Position numbers and translations under genes: made by a program. Below the pieces are notes generated by a model. The model was not told where the DNA came from, searched no databases, and worked only from the letters and a program-made list of their open reading frames with translations. DNA of 64,000 nt, from NCBI RefSeq assembly GCF_006715005.1, contig NZ_VFMJ01000001.1:3038001-3102000 (forward strand). Direction: 5' to 3'. The DNA is from Serratia marcescens. Lineage in GTDB: Bacteria; Pseudomonadota; Gammaproteobacteria; Enterobacterales; Enterobacteriaceae. The first letter of the stretch is position 1, and each line of letters begins with the position of its first letter. Below are positions 1 to 8,301 of the stretch, one piece after another.

Positions 1-748
1 CCGCCACTGCGCATTGATAGTCCTGAATTTCGCCGGCCGAGCCCAGGTTCAGATCGGTCAACTTCAGGCGGTTCGCCAACAGCAGCATCTCGCCCTGTGG
101 GCTGACCGCCAGCGCCAGGCCATAATTGCCGATGCTGTCGCCCTGCTCGACCACATAGTTGTGCAGTAAACGGAAAGGATCTTCCTGAGTTAAATCGGTG
201 CCCGCCAATTTTCTGGCCAGATATTGGTGGCCGACCAATTTCACCGCCAGCGGGCGCCACTGTTGATCTAATTGCTCCGCCTGCTGCCCCAGCGCGTTAT
301 AGACATCCTGACGCAGGCAGGCAACGTGAATATGCAGCTGATTCTGAGAGCGACCATATTCCGAATTGACCGCCAGAGAAAGCCACGCATCTTTTAGCGG
401 TTTACCCAACTCGCTGGATATATGTTCCCGGTTATTCCACGCCTGGGCGAAATAAGGCGGCGCGTGCTCCGTCTGCAATGCCGGGCTCTCGATGCCGCTG
501 ACCTTTTCGGTTGGCATCACCAGGTCGTGATAGGGGCCTTTGCTGTCCTTAAACAACACATAACCTTCGGTTAAATCTACCTTTAAGCAGGGCGCCGGAT
601 CGTTGTTCTGCTGCTGATTGGGCACGCACTGTTGGCTGACGATTTGCCACAGCGCATTCGGATTACCACGCCCGAAGAACCACCACAGCACCGCCGCCAG
701 CAGCAAAATGACAAGCAAAATAATTAATAGTCTGAAAAGTCTTTTCAT
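1..748 (-). CDS. cdh: CDP-diacylglycerol pyrophosphatase, 3' end cut by the window
   Basis: Leftward gene starting at the ATG at 746-748 and open to the window edge after 249 codons. E. coli Cdh is 251 residues, so only the last few codons are missing. The enzyme hydrolyses CDP-diacylglycerol to phosphatidate and CMP at the inner membrane. Seen: one N-terminal transmembrane anchor (about residues 5-25), the histidine-triad-like stretch QLHIHVACLR, and an ending (SAGEIQDYQC) that closely parallels E. coli Cdh as I remember it. The family assignment is secure; the exact end is not visible. Confidence 0.9.
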   Translation of the reverse strand, partial: MKRLFRLLIILLVILLLAAVLWWFFGRGNPNALWQIVSQQCVPNQQQNNDPAPCLKVDLTEGYVLFKDSKGPYHDLVMPTEKVSGIESPALQTEHAPPYFAQAWNNREHISSELGKPLKDAWLSLAVNSEYGRSQNQLHIHVACLRQDVYNALGQQAEQLDQQWRPLAVKLVGHQYLARKLAGTDLTQEDPFRLLHNYVVEQGDSIGNYGLALAVSPQGEMLLLANRLKLTDLNLGSAGEIQDYQCAVA

Positions 749-976
749 CGCAACACCCTGTTTATCTATTCCATCTCGAAAGGGGCGCCAGCATAAACCA
801 AGGCTCTGGCGTCGACCAGAATATTATCCTTAATGTCACCTTTCATTGACGTCTTGTTAGCAATGGATAATTAAAAATAAGCTTCCACCTGAGTAATTTA
901 AGGTAAATTAATACCGTGGGTTGAATATGAGTGTGATATAAGCAGCCGGGACTCTTTTTTATAAGGAACCGATAAG

Positions 977-1786
977 ATGCCAACGATGGGCAAATCCCTG
1001 CATTATCTCGACGTAGGTTCAGGCTTTCCATTGCTGCTGGGCCACAGCTATTTGTTCGATCTGAACATGTGGGCGCCGCAGTTCGAAGCGCTGGCTAAAC
1101 GCTACCGCCTGATCGTGCCGGATCTCTGGGGCCACGGCGATTCACCGGCGCTGCCGCCCGGGCGAAACAGCCTGTCGGATATCGCCGCCGATCATTTGGC
1201 GCTGATGGATCATTTGGATATTGAAGAGTTCGGCATCGTCGGCCTGTCCGTCGGCGGCATGTGGGGTGCCGAACTGGCGGCGTTGGCGCCGGAGCGGGTG
1301 AAAGTGCTGGCGCTGCTGGACAGCTACCTGGGCGACGAAACCCCAGAAGCGCGGCAGCGTTATATGGGCATGCTGGCGGCCGTCGAACAGGCCGGCGCCA
1401 TCACGTCTCCGCTGCTGGAATATATCGCCGCGCAGTTTTATTCCGACGAGGTGCCCGATGCGTTGTCGCAGCCGTTGCTGGCCCATCTGCAAAGCCTGCC
1501 CGCCGATCGTCTTCGCGAGAGCATCGTACCGCTGGGCCGGATGATCTTCGGTCGGCCCGACAAGCTGCCACTGCTGGAAAACATCACCGCCGCCAGCATC
1601 GTCATCACCGGTGCGCAGGATAAACCGCGCCCGCCGGCGGAAGGCCAGCGCATGGCCGATCTTCTCGGCTGTCGGCACGTGCTGATCCCCAACGCGGGGC
1701 ATATCAGCAACAAGGAAAATCCGGCTGCGGTCAATGAAACGCTGCTGGCGTTTTTAGCTGAAAACACCACGCCGCTATTCTGGTAA
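977..1786 (+). CDS. alpha/beta-hydrolase fold protein
   Basis: 269 residues with the classic alpha/beta-hydrolase layout: oxyanion region after the first strand (LLGHSYLFD), nucleophile elbow GLSVGG near residue 93, a cap-like helical middle, and the catalytic histidine in NAGHIS near the C-terminus. No signal peptide, so cytoplasmic. An AAGGA ribosome site lies about 9 bases before the ATG. It is divergent from cdh and convergent with the molybdate-type operon. The substrate cannot be told from sequence; it is of the RutD/MhpC/esterase kind. Confidence 0.8.
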   Translation: MPTMGKSLHYLDVGSGFPLLLGHSYLFDLNMWAPQFEALAKRYRLIVPDLWGHGDSPALPPGRNSLSDIAADHLALMDHLDIEEFGIVGLSVGGMWGAELAALAPERVKVLALLDSYLGDETPEARQRYMGMLAAVEQAGAITSPLLEYIAAQFYSDEVPDALSQPLLAHLQSLPADRLRESIVPLGRMIFGRPDKLPLLENITAASIVITGAQDKPRPPAEGQRMADLLGCRHVLIPNAGHISNKENPAAVNETLLAFLAENTTPLFW

Positions 1787-1792
1787 GATTCT

Positions 1793-1810
1793 CCGGGCCG
1801 CCAGGCCCGG
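1793..1810. terminator. stem-loop between convergent genes
   Basis: Perfect 7-bp inverted repeat CCGGGCC/GGCCCGG with a GCCA loop, placed between the stop codons of the hydrolase and the ModA-like gene. No T-tract follows on either strand, so it is a transcript-end hairpin at best. Confidence 0.4.
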
Positions 1811-1814
1811 CGAG

Positions 1815-2543
1815 TCACCTCGTGTGCCGCATAAATCCGTGTCGGCTCAGTATGTCCTGCCCTTGTTCGCTCAAGATAAATGCGGCCAACCGCTGCGCGC
1901 CATCATCCAACAGGCATAAACCATAATCCGCCTCGATATCCAACGGCGGCGCCAGCGGCCGCACCGCCAACGCCGGGTAGGCCGCTAAAGCCGGAGCATA
2001 GCTGGCATAACCGAGAAAAATATCCGCCTGCCCGCGGGTTATCAGATACTCCGCCGCCAGTCGGCCTGCCGGCACCGGTGCAGAATCTATCCCGCCGACT
2101 AACGGTAACGCCCGCCGGCGTAGCGCTTCCCCTTGCCCCGGCCAGTATTGCTCGCAGCGTTCGAAGAGCCGCTGTGCATAATCGCCGGAAGGATCCGCTC
2201 CCGGTGTCGAAGTGGCCAGCCGCCAGCGCGGATCGCACAAGACCTCAGGAAGCGGACGCTCGGTTAATGCCGGCACGTTGCGAACCGTCACGCAGAGCCG
2301 ATTGCGCGCAAAAACCTGCACCGCCCCCGCCATCCCGAGATCCGCCAACCTTTGCGGGTGCGCCACGTTGGCCGAGGCGAACAGCTGTGGCCGCTCGCCG
2401 TTCTCTATCCGTTGGCGCAACAACCCCGCCGGGCCGAATTCCGCCGTGACTTTTTGCCCGGCGTGTCGCTGAAACGCCGACAGCAGCGGCGCAAACGCCA
2501 GCCGCAGGCTGCCGGCGGCAAACAGCAGGATATCACTCATCAT
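1815..2543 (-). CDS. ModA-like substrate-binding protein without signal peptide
   Basis: 242 residues related to the molybdate/tungstate binding protein family (ModA/WtpA type). The AAGSL turn at residues 10-14 and the ordered lobes are recognisable, but the protein begins at that turn with no signal peptide, so it should stay in the cytoplasm. The second oxyanion loop reads FGPAG rather than the serine-rich loop of ModA. It is the last gene of a four-gene operon and its start overlaps the ATPase stop by 11 bases. It may be a cytosolic oxyanion sensor or carrier; that role is inference. Start could be Met1 or Met2. Confidence 0.7.
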   Translation of the reverse strand: MMSDILLFAAGSLRLAFAPLLSAFQRHAGQKVTAEFGPAGLLRQRIENGERPQLFASANVAHPQRLADLGMAGAVQVFARNRLCVTVRNVPALTERPLPEVLCDPRWRLATSTPGADPSGDYAQRLFERCEQYWPGQGEALRRRALPLVGGIDSAPVPAGRLAAEYLITRGQADIFLGYASYAPALAAYPALAVRPLAPPLDIEADYGLCLLDDGAQRLAAFILSEQGQDILSRHGFMRHTR

Positions 2544-3312
2544 GTCGCTCCATTTGGCTGCGATACAGCGGCACCAGCGTCGCGTAGCGGCGGCCCGCCA
2601 CCGTCAGCGGCACCCGTTCGATCGCCAGCTCGAACAGAGGTGACAGGGATTGCGCCGTTAACACCTCGCGGCAGGCCCCTAGCCGGCTACGCCCTTCCTT
2701 GCCCAGCAGCAAAGCCCGATCGGCGACCGCGTGAGCATGGTTGGGCTGATGCGTGGAGAACACCACCGCCAACTGCTGTTCCCGCGCCAGGCGCGCCATC
2801 AGGCTCAATACCCGATCCTGGTAATGCAGATCCAGCGCCGAAGTCGGTTCATCCAGAATCAACACCTCGCAGCGCATCGCCAATGCGCGGGCGATCATCA
2901 CCAACTGGCGTTGGCCGCCGGATAGGCTGCCAAACTCACGCTCTGCCAGGTGCTGTAAATCCAACGACTGCAACGCTTCTCTGGCCAGCCGATGATCCTT
3001 GGCTGACGGGGAACGGAACAGGCCGACATGGCGTGCTCGCCCCATCAACACAATATCCAGCACCCGATAGGCAAACGGCGGCGAAAAGTGCTGCGGGACA
3101 AAGCCTATCTCACCGCTGCGCTCAATCTCGCCGGATTGCGGCATCAGGCTGCCTAACAACAGCTGCAGCAGCGTGCTTTTACCGCGCCCATTCGGGCCCA
3201 ATACCGCCAGCACTTCACCGCGCCGCAGCTGAATATCCAGGTGTTGGAACAGCGGGGGCCCGCCAGGCCAGGCAAAATTCACGCCCCTGGCAGCCAATAA
3301 CGCGTCAGTCAT
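2533..3312 (-). CDS. ABC transporter ATPase, MolC-like
   Basis: 259-residue nucleotide-binding subunit of a FecCD/BtuCD-type (type II) importer. Walker A GPNGRGKST (arginine before GKS is unusual), signature LSGGQRQLVM, Walker B VLILDEPTSALD and the switch histidine in STHQPNHA are all present. It overlaps the permease gene upstream by 8 bases and the ModA-like gene downstream by 11, so translation is probably coupled. From the operon and its ModE-type operator I infer molybdate/tungstate import as for Haemophilus MolBC; iron-complex import is the alternative. Confidence 0.85.
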   Translation of the reverse strand: MTDALLAARGVNFAWPGGPPLFQHLDIQLRRGEVLAVLGPNGRGKSTLLQLLLGSLMPQSGEIERSGEIGFVPQHFSPPFAYRVLDIVLMGRARHVGLFRSPSAKDHRLAREALQSLDLQHLAEREFGSLSGGQRQLVMIARALAMRCEVLILDEPTSALDLHYQDRVLSLMARLAREQQLAVVFSTHQPNHAHAVADRALLLGKEGRSRLGACREVLTAQSLSPLFELAIERVPLTVAGRRYATLVPLYRSQMERHDE

Positions 3313-4306
3313 GCCAGCCTCTTACTTGCGCGCGGCGCAACAGCAGCGCGAACAGCGGCGCGCCAATCAGCGCGGTCAGGATACCCAGCGGGATTTCGCT
3401 GCTGCTCAACGTGCGTGCCAAATCGTCGATCAACAGCATGTACAGGGCGCCCAGGCAAAGCGAAGCCGGCAACAGGCGCCGGTGATCCGGCCCCACCAGG
3501 CGTCTTGCGACGTGCGGTATCACCAGACCGACCCACCCGATGCTGCCGCTGACCGCCACCTGAGCGGCCACGATGGCGGCACACAGCGTCAGTATCAGCC
3601 AGCGGGTACGCTCAACGTTGATGCCGAGCGCACCGGCATCTTCATCGCCTAACGACAGCAGATTGATGCGCCAGCGCAGCGCCAGCAGCAGACCGCCGGC
3701 CAACAGTAAAGGCAAAAACAGCATCAGCAGCTTTTGCCGATCGGCGGTGGCAAAGCTGCCGAGCAGCCAAAACACGATGCTCGGCAGCTTCTCTTCGGTA
3801 TCCGCCAGATATTGCATCAGGCTAACGCAGGCGGAGAAAAAACCGCTGAGGATCACCCCCGCCAGTACCAACGAGAGAATATTGCGCCGTGCAATGGCGC
3901 TGGTGAGGGTGAAAATCAACAGCAGCGCCGCCATGCCGAAAACAAAAGCCGACAGCAGCAGCGCCGCCAGCGGCAGGCTGAGCAGGATAGCCAGCGTGCC
4001 GCCAAACGCCGCGCCGGAAGACACGCCGATAATATGCGGATCGACCAGCGGGTTGCGAAAGACGCCTTGCAAAGCCGCGCCACACAGGGCCAGCGCCGCG
4101 CCGGCGCCCATCGCCAACAGCACCCGCGGCACGCGCACGCCCAGGATCACCTGACGTTGAATAGCATCGATGCCTGCATAATGCTGCCCGGTGAACGGCT
4201 CCAGCAAAATCATCAGGCTGTGCGTTATCGGCACCTGAAAGCGGCCAACGCCGAGCGAAAACAGCGCACAGCACAGCGTCAGCAGCGCCAGCCAACCCAG
4301 CTTCAT
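3305..4306 (-). CDS. FecCD-family ABC permease, MolB-like
   Basis: Integral membrane permease of about 333 residues with the many hydrophobic helices typical of FecCD/BtuC proteins, and conserved FecCD stretches GVRVPRVL, FRNPLVDPHIIGVSSGA and WVGLVIPHVAR. I start it at the ATG at 4304-4306, which overlaps the TGA of the binding-protein gene as ATGA; a longer reading would add 37 unrelated residues inside the upstream gene. It works as a dimer with the ATPase at 2533-3312. Confidence 0.85.
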   Translation of the reverse strand: MKLGWLALLTLCCALFSLGVGRFQVPITHSLMILLEPFTGQHYAGIDAIQRQVILGVRVPRVLLAMGAGAALALCGAALQGVFRNPLVDPHIIGVSSGAAFGGTLAILLSLPLAALLLSAFVFGMAALLLIFTLTSAIARRNILSLVLAGVILSGFFSACVSLMQYLADTEEKLPSIVFWLLGSFATADRQKLLMLFLPLLLAGGLLLALRWRINLLSLGDEDAGALGINVERTRWLILTLCAAIVAAQVAVSGSIGWVGLVIPHVARRLVGPDHRRLLPASLCLGALYMLLIDDLARTLSSSEIPLGILTALIGAPLFALLLRRAQVRGWHD

Positions 4307-5352
4307 TGCCCGCTCTGGCAACAGGTGGCGCGGTAATAGCGTTGATAGTAAGTATCGACCCTCTGCTGCAGATTGATATCGGCAAAACGCTGCGGGTAAA
4401 GTTTTTTCGCCATCCACAACTCACCCAACGCCATCGCCTCCGGCATCGGATATCCCCAGGCCTTGGCGTACTCCGGCATCAGGTAGACCCGCTTATTCTT
4501 CACCGCGTCAATCGGCTGCCACTGCGGTGACGTCAGGATCTGTTTCACCACGTCCGGGTAGCGTTCTTGCACAAAAATCACCTCCGGATCCCACTTCAGG
4601 ACATCCTCGATAGAGACCTGTTTAAACCCCTGAATCTCTTTCGCCGCCACGTTGAGCGCACCCGCGTGCCGCATCATCAACCCGGTATATTTGCCGGCAC
4701 CGTAGGTGGTGAGATCGGGGTTGGCCATATACACCCGCACCCGCCGATCGTCCGGCAGCGTGCCCAGCCGTTCGGCGACCAGGGCACGCTGTTGAGTGAC
4801 GTCCTTAATCAGCGCTTCAGCCTGAGGCTGACGCTCCATGACTTCGCCAATCAGCCGAATACCGTCCTGCAGCCCCAGCGTATAGGCCCGATCTTCATCG
4901 CTCAGCTGGGGGTTCATTTTGCCCGCCTGATCGGCCGCCTCGCGGCGCAGCGAAATAGCCACCACCGGAATGCCCACCCGTTCGATCTGCGCAATCATTT
5001 CCGGCGGCGCATAGTTGGCCACAAACACCACCTGTGGATGCAGGCCGAGCAGGCTTTCAATATTCACCGAAGTCAGATCGCCCGGCATCGGCAGGGTTGC
5101 CAGCGTCGGTGCCAGCCGCAGGTAGTTTGGCCCCAGCTGCTTTTTCCAACTGCTGAGCACGCCGACCACCTGCGGCATCGCATCAAGCTGCACCAACAGG
5201 TTCAGCGTCTGGTGTTGCAGCACCACGGCACGGGTAATGTGATCGGGCAGCGTGACCTGACGGTTGAGCTGATCGGTGACCTGGCGATCCGCCAGGGCGG
5301 CGGTAGAGAACAACGCGAGCGCCAGCATCAGGCGCGGGAGAAAGTTAAACAT
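4303..5352 (-). CDS. periplasmic binding protein, MolA-like
   Basis: 349 residues, close to the length of Haemophilus MolA. A cleavable signal peptide ends near STAALA, followed by a TroA/BtuF-type (class III) binding fold with two lobes joined by a long helix. Annotated relatives are often called iron or siderophore binding proteins. The ModE-like palindrome 20 bases upstream and the ModA-like gene at the end of the operon favour molybdate or tungstate as ligand. First gene of the operon. Confidence 0.75.
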   Translation of the reverse strand: MFNFLPRLMLALALFSTAALADRQVTDQLNRQVTLPDHITRAVVLQHQTLNLLVQLDAMPQVVGVLSSWKKQLGPNYLRLAPTLATLPMPGDLTSVNIESLLGLHPQVVFVANYAPPEMIAQIERVGIPVVAISLRREAADQAGKMNPQLSDEDRAYTLGLQDGIRLIGEVMERQPQAEALIKDVTQQRALVAERLGTLPDDRRVRVYMANPDLTTYGAGKYTGLMMRHAGALNVAAKEIQGFKQVSIEDVLKWDPEVIFVQERYPDVVKQILTSPQWQPIDAVKNKRVYLMPEYAKAWGYPMPEAMALGELWMAKKLYPQRFADINLQQRVDTYYQRYYRATCCQSGQ

Positions 5353-5372
5353 GGCAGTGACCGGTTGATTAT

Positions 5373-5396
5373 CGTTATATAGCTAATAATATAGCG
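5373..5396. promoter_or_regulatory. ModE-type molybdate operator
   Basis: 24-bp interrupted palindrome: left half CGTTATAT, 8-base spacer, right half ATATAGCG (7 of 8 positions symmetric). The E. coli modA operator, as I remember it, has the same 8-8-8 spacing with CGTTATAT and ACATAACG. It lies 20 bases before the MolA-like start and overlaps candidate promoters on both strands, a position suited to molybdate-dependent repression. Confidence 0.75.
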
Positions 5397-5414
5397 ATGA
5401 GCATGGCGAAACAA
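5386..5414 (-). promoter_or_regulatory. candidate promoter of the Mol-like operon
   Basis: On the minus strand TTGTTT (5409-5414), a 17-base spacer, then TATTAT (5386-5391). The -10 box lies inside the ModE-type palindrome. A weaker plus-strand pair, TTGATT (5365-5370) and TAATAT (5387-5392) with a 16-base spacer, overlaps the same operator. Confidence 0.5.
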
Positions 5415-5469
5415 TCAGCGAGATCAAACCCTATGCCATATATGCAGGAAGAAAAACGAGGAGATAACG

Positions 5470-5511
5470 ATGAGCAAGAAGCGGATCCGCCGGAACGCCG
5501 GCAGATCCTGA
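5470..5511 (+). CDS. candidate 13-residue basic peptide
   Basis: An ATG at 5470 is preceded by a strong Shine-Dalgarno (GAGGAGA, about 5 bases spacing) and opens 13 codons rich in Lys and Arg (MSKKRIRRNAGRS), stop TGA. The coding stretch contains a hairpin (5483-5508: GGATC and GCCGG arms with one mismatch, AACG loop). It lies divergently from the Mol-like operon, downstream of the ModE-type site. I do not recognise it; it could be a microprotein, a leader, or chance. Confidence 0.3.
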   Translation: MSKKRIRRNAGRS

Positions 5512-5538
5512 GAACCAGATCGAGCGCGTAAAAAGCGC

Positions 5539-5931
5539 TTATTGGCCGATAGACGTCAGACCCTGGCGGATCCCTTCGTCAGCCTGCTGGCACCATGCCT
5601 GCAGACCCTGTGGCGCTTCCTTCTCCAACGCGACCACTTTGCCGTCGTCGTTCAGCACATTGCCTTCACGGCCCATCGCTTCGCGCTTGTCGCCGTCGCG
5701 GGTGTCGACACCGCCGGGAATAGCCGCCACGTAGGCCACCATTTTCTTGGCGTTGTCGATGCTCTCCGCTTTCAGGAAACCTTTATCGACGCAGTAGGAC
5801 ATCAGCCCGCTGGTATTACGCGTAACGTCATAGACGTTTTTCAATGCAGCAGGGTCCATCCCTTCGGCGCTAGCGGTGTTGAACAGGCCCAGGGTCGCGG
5901 CAATCACGCCGGTCAGAATAGTTTTTTTCAT
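5539..5931 (-). CDS. small exported protein of unknown function
   Basis: 130 residues. A clear Sec signal peptide (MKKTI, hydrophobic core, NTASA cleavage region) leads to a soluble helical domain with two cysteines (near 47 and 113) that could form a disulfide in the periplasm. I do not recognise the family. It is monocistronic, with an AT-rich upstream region carrying inverted repeats. Confidence 0.75.
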   Translation of the reverse strand: MKKTILTGVIAATLGLFNTASAEGMDPAALKNVYDVTRNTSGLMSYCVDKGFLKAESIDNAKKMVAYVAAIPGGVDTRDGDKREAMGREGNVLNDDGKVVALEKEAPQGLQAWCQQADEGIRQGLTSIGQ

Positions 5932-6276
5932 TGTTAACTCGTTTTAATAATGAAGTAGTTAAGTTTGAATTATTCACAAAAAGAATGTGAATACCGGTAC
6001 GGCATAACGACGGCCTAGATTAACACAACCTTAACGCGTTAATAACTGTGATTAAGTTAACCTCTGATAAAATAAAAACGCATGGCTGGGTAATAATCCC
6101 CGGCTCTGCGCTATTACTCTCTCGTCAGGAATTATCTTTCAAAATACGAATAATAAATAATTTCATGAAGAGATTATTTTCAACGAAAGCGTTCATCTCC
6201 ACGCCGCGCGTTGCGAAAACCCCTGGCATGGCATAGCCTGTTATAACGCCCCATGGCTCAGTGAGAGAGGGCTCAC
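5932..6276. other. AT-rich intergenic region with inverted repeats
   Basis: No convincing gene. It holds an inverted repeat TATTCAC/GTGAATA (5971-5977, 5987-5993), a perfect 12-bp palindrome TTAACGCGTTAA (6031-6042), and the ribosome site GAGGG before the methyltransferase ATG. It probably contains the divergent promoters of the exported protein and the methyltransferase; no clear -35/-10 pair stands out. Confidence 0.5.
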
Positions 6277-7306
6277 ATGCAACAGGCCATCCTGCCGCCG
6301 CAGTGCGACAACCAGAAAATTCTCGATATCACGATGAATTTATATCTTTATCCGGCGGTGCTTATCGCGCATCGCCTGGGTATATTTGAGTTTATCGCTG
6401 AATCTCCCTGCACGTTAACAGATATTTGTTTCACAGCGCATCTGGAGAGACGACCGGCTGAAGCGTTGATGATGGCGTTGCAGTCTTTAAAATTAATTAT
6501 CGCCGACGGCGGAAAATTGACGCTCGCTCCCGAAACCGAAAGCTTTCTGCTAAAAAAGAGCCCTCACTACTTTGGTTACTATTGGGATTTACTGTATGAG
6601 AACAGTGAAACCTTCTCGTTAAAAAATATGGAGTGCGCCATTCGGAAAAAACGCCTCGCAGGCCTATGGCGAACCGGAAGTCTTCGCCACGCACGAGTTT
6701 GATGCGGAAAAAGCGCGCCAATTCACGCGCGCCATGCACAGCCTGAGCATCGGTTCCGCCTGCGTTTGGCCGACGCGGCTTCCCTTGGCAGCGCATCGCG
6801 TGGCGTTGGATATCGGCGGCGCTTCCGGCGCACACGCCATCGGCCTGGCAACCCATTGGCCCGAGCTGAAGGGTATCGTGTTCGACCTGCAGGAAATAGG
6901 CCCACTGGCGGACGAGTACGCCCGGCAATACGGTTTAAGCTCGCGTATCACCCACTGCGGCGGGGACATGTGGCGAGACCCTTACCCCGCCGCCGATCTG
7001 CATGTGTACTCTAATGTTTTCCACGACTGGACGCCGGATAAAAACCGTTTTCTGGCGCAGAAAAGCTACGATGCGCTGCCCGTCGGCGGGAGAATAGTGA
7101 TACACGAGGCGCTATTCGACGATGCCGGCGGCCCGCCAACCCTCGCCGGTTACAATCTGCTGATGCTCAGTTGGACAACCCAGGGCCGCCAATACTCCGG
7201 CAAGGAGATCAGCGGCCTGTTGAGCGACGTCGGCTTCACTGCGCCGCAGGTGATACCGTCGCTCGGCTACTACAGCATCGTGACGGCGCAAAAAACCCAG
7301 GCTTAG
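6277..7306 (+). pseudogene. O-methyltransferase (family 2 type), frameshifted
   Basis: Two adjoining reading frames together form one S-adenosylmethionine-dependent O-methyltransferase of about 342 residues, the usual family length. Frame one (from 6277) gives the winged-helix dimerisation domain. The frame changes at an A6 run (6646-6651); with five A's, AIRKNASQAYGEPEV reads straight through. The second frame gives the catalytic domain with the SAM motif LDIGGASGAHA, the GGDMW and NVFHDW (catalytic His) stretches and GGRIVIHEAL. Either a real inactivating or phase-variable indel or a sequencing error. The 5' half is more AT-rich than the 3' half. Confidence 0.75.
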
Positions 7307-8226
7307 CGGTTCACCGAACGCGCCATGCGGCTGTAGGTATGGCGCACGCCGCGAATCGCCACGCTGTAGGCGAAGATGTTTTCCGGCAGCGCCAGCCCCA
7401 GAAAGCCGGTATCGCCGATATGGTGCAGGTCCGCGCCGGCCATTTTGCTCATCAGCGCAATCTGCCGCACGGTCTGCACGTCGGCTCCCTCCTGCGAGGT
7501 GCCGATCGCCGTCATCGCCAGCGCGCCCTGCCGCTGGGCAAAGGCGATCAACGCCGCCACTTTTTCCTGCGACATGCCGGGAATGGTGCCCGGCGCCGGC
7601 AACAGCACGATGTCCGCACCGTTCTCCACGAACAGCGCAATGTCCTGCTCGCCGATCAGCTGGCTGCCGCTTTCGCGCACAATGCCGGCGCCGTGCATCT
7701 TGCCGGTCACCAGCACCATCTCGTCGCCCACTTCATCGCGAATCGCTTTCAGCGCGGCGGCAATCGCCTGATTGCTGACGCCATTGTTCGGGTTGCCGGT
7801 CAGCACCAGCAGGCGCGCGCCGAGTTGATATAGCTTACGGGCATTCTCGGCGGTGGCGGCGCGGCCCGCCGTCATCTGCCAAAAGTCGTTATGTTCGGTG
7901 GCGAAGGCCGGATCGACGGCCTCCAGATTCACTCCGATCACCCGCCCGGTCAGACGCTGCAACGTGCGCAGCGCCTCATGCGGCGGCACGTCGGCGGGCA
8001 GGCCCGCGATGTGCGGACGATCGACGTCGAACAGATTCAACAGCAGCAGATCGGCGCCCTGGCTGGCCGCCAGCTCGGCGTTGGTGACGTTATTGAGCAG
8101 CGGCTGAGTGACCGCGATGGTTTCGCTGACCAAGATGCGCCCTTCGCTGGCGCGGATGGCATAGAGCAGATCGGCTTTGCCGATATCGGCCAGATCGCTG
8201 GCGCTGCAGTCCAGATAGCGTTTCAT
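7303..8226 (-). CDS. predicted TIM-barrel protein (DUF7916-like)
   Basis: 307 residues with alternating strands and helices and glycine-rich loops (VLLPAPGTIPG, AIGTSQEG, HHIGDTGFLGLALP) suggesting a phosphate-binding TIM barrel. Relatives in enterobacteria are often mislabelled haloacid dehalogenase-like; I recall DUF7916, without certainty. It follows bglX by 75 bases in the same direction with a stem-loop between. Its stop overlaps the end of the convergent methyltransferase by 4 bases. The reaction is unknown; its neighbour suggests sugar metabolism. Confidence 0.65.
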   Translation of the reverse strand: MKRYLDCSASDLADIGKADLLYAIRASEGRILVSETIAVTQPLLNNVTNAELAASQGADLLLLNLFDVDRPHIAGLPADVPPHEALRTLQRLTGRVIGVNLEAVDPAFATEHNDFWQMTAGRAATAENARKLYQLGARLLVLTGNPNNGVSNQAIAAALKAIRDEVGDEMVLVTGKMHGAGIVRESGSQLIGEQDIALFVENGADIVLLPAPGTIPGMSQEKVAALIAFAQRQGALAMTAIGTSQEGADVQTVRQIALMSKMAGADLHHIGDTGFLGLALPENIFAYSVAIRGVRHTYSRMARSVNR

Positions 8227-8265
8227 GAAGCAAGCTCCGGTGACGTTAGCGGAAAGGGATGGATG

Positions 8266-8295
8266 CCCCCTCTCCCACCGCAGTGAAAGAGGGGG
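8266..8295. other. intercistronic stem-loop
   Basis: Perfect 8-bp inverted repeat CCCCCTCT/AGAGGGGG with a 14-base loop between bglX and the downstream TIM-barrel gene. No T-run follows on the minus strand, so it more likely stabilises the bglX message end or lowers downstream expression than stops transcription. Confidence 0.45.
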
Positions 8296-8301
8296 AAAAG
8301 G

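Noticed and set aside
843-1031. 62-codon minus-strand frame over the promoter region of the alpha/beta hydrolase
   Set aside because: No ribosome site, no recognisable product, and it runs into the start of a well-supported gene.
6048-6236. 62-codon plus-strand frame upstream of the methyltransferase
   Set aside because: No convincing ribosome site or family; composition fits AT-rich intergenic DNA.
6646-6652. A-AAA-AAC, a classic -1 frameshift heptamer, in the methyltransferase gene
   Set aside because: It is not in the required phase, and a -1 shift leads to the third frame, not to the catalytic-domain frame; a +1 change or one-base indel is needed instead.
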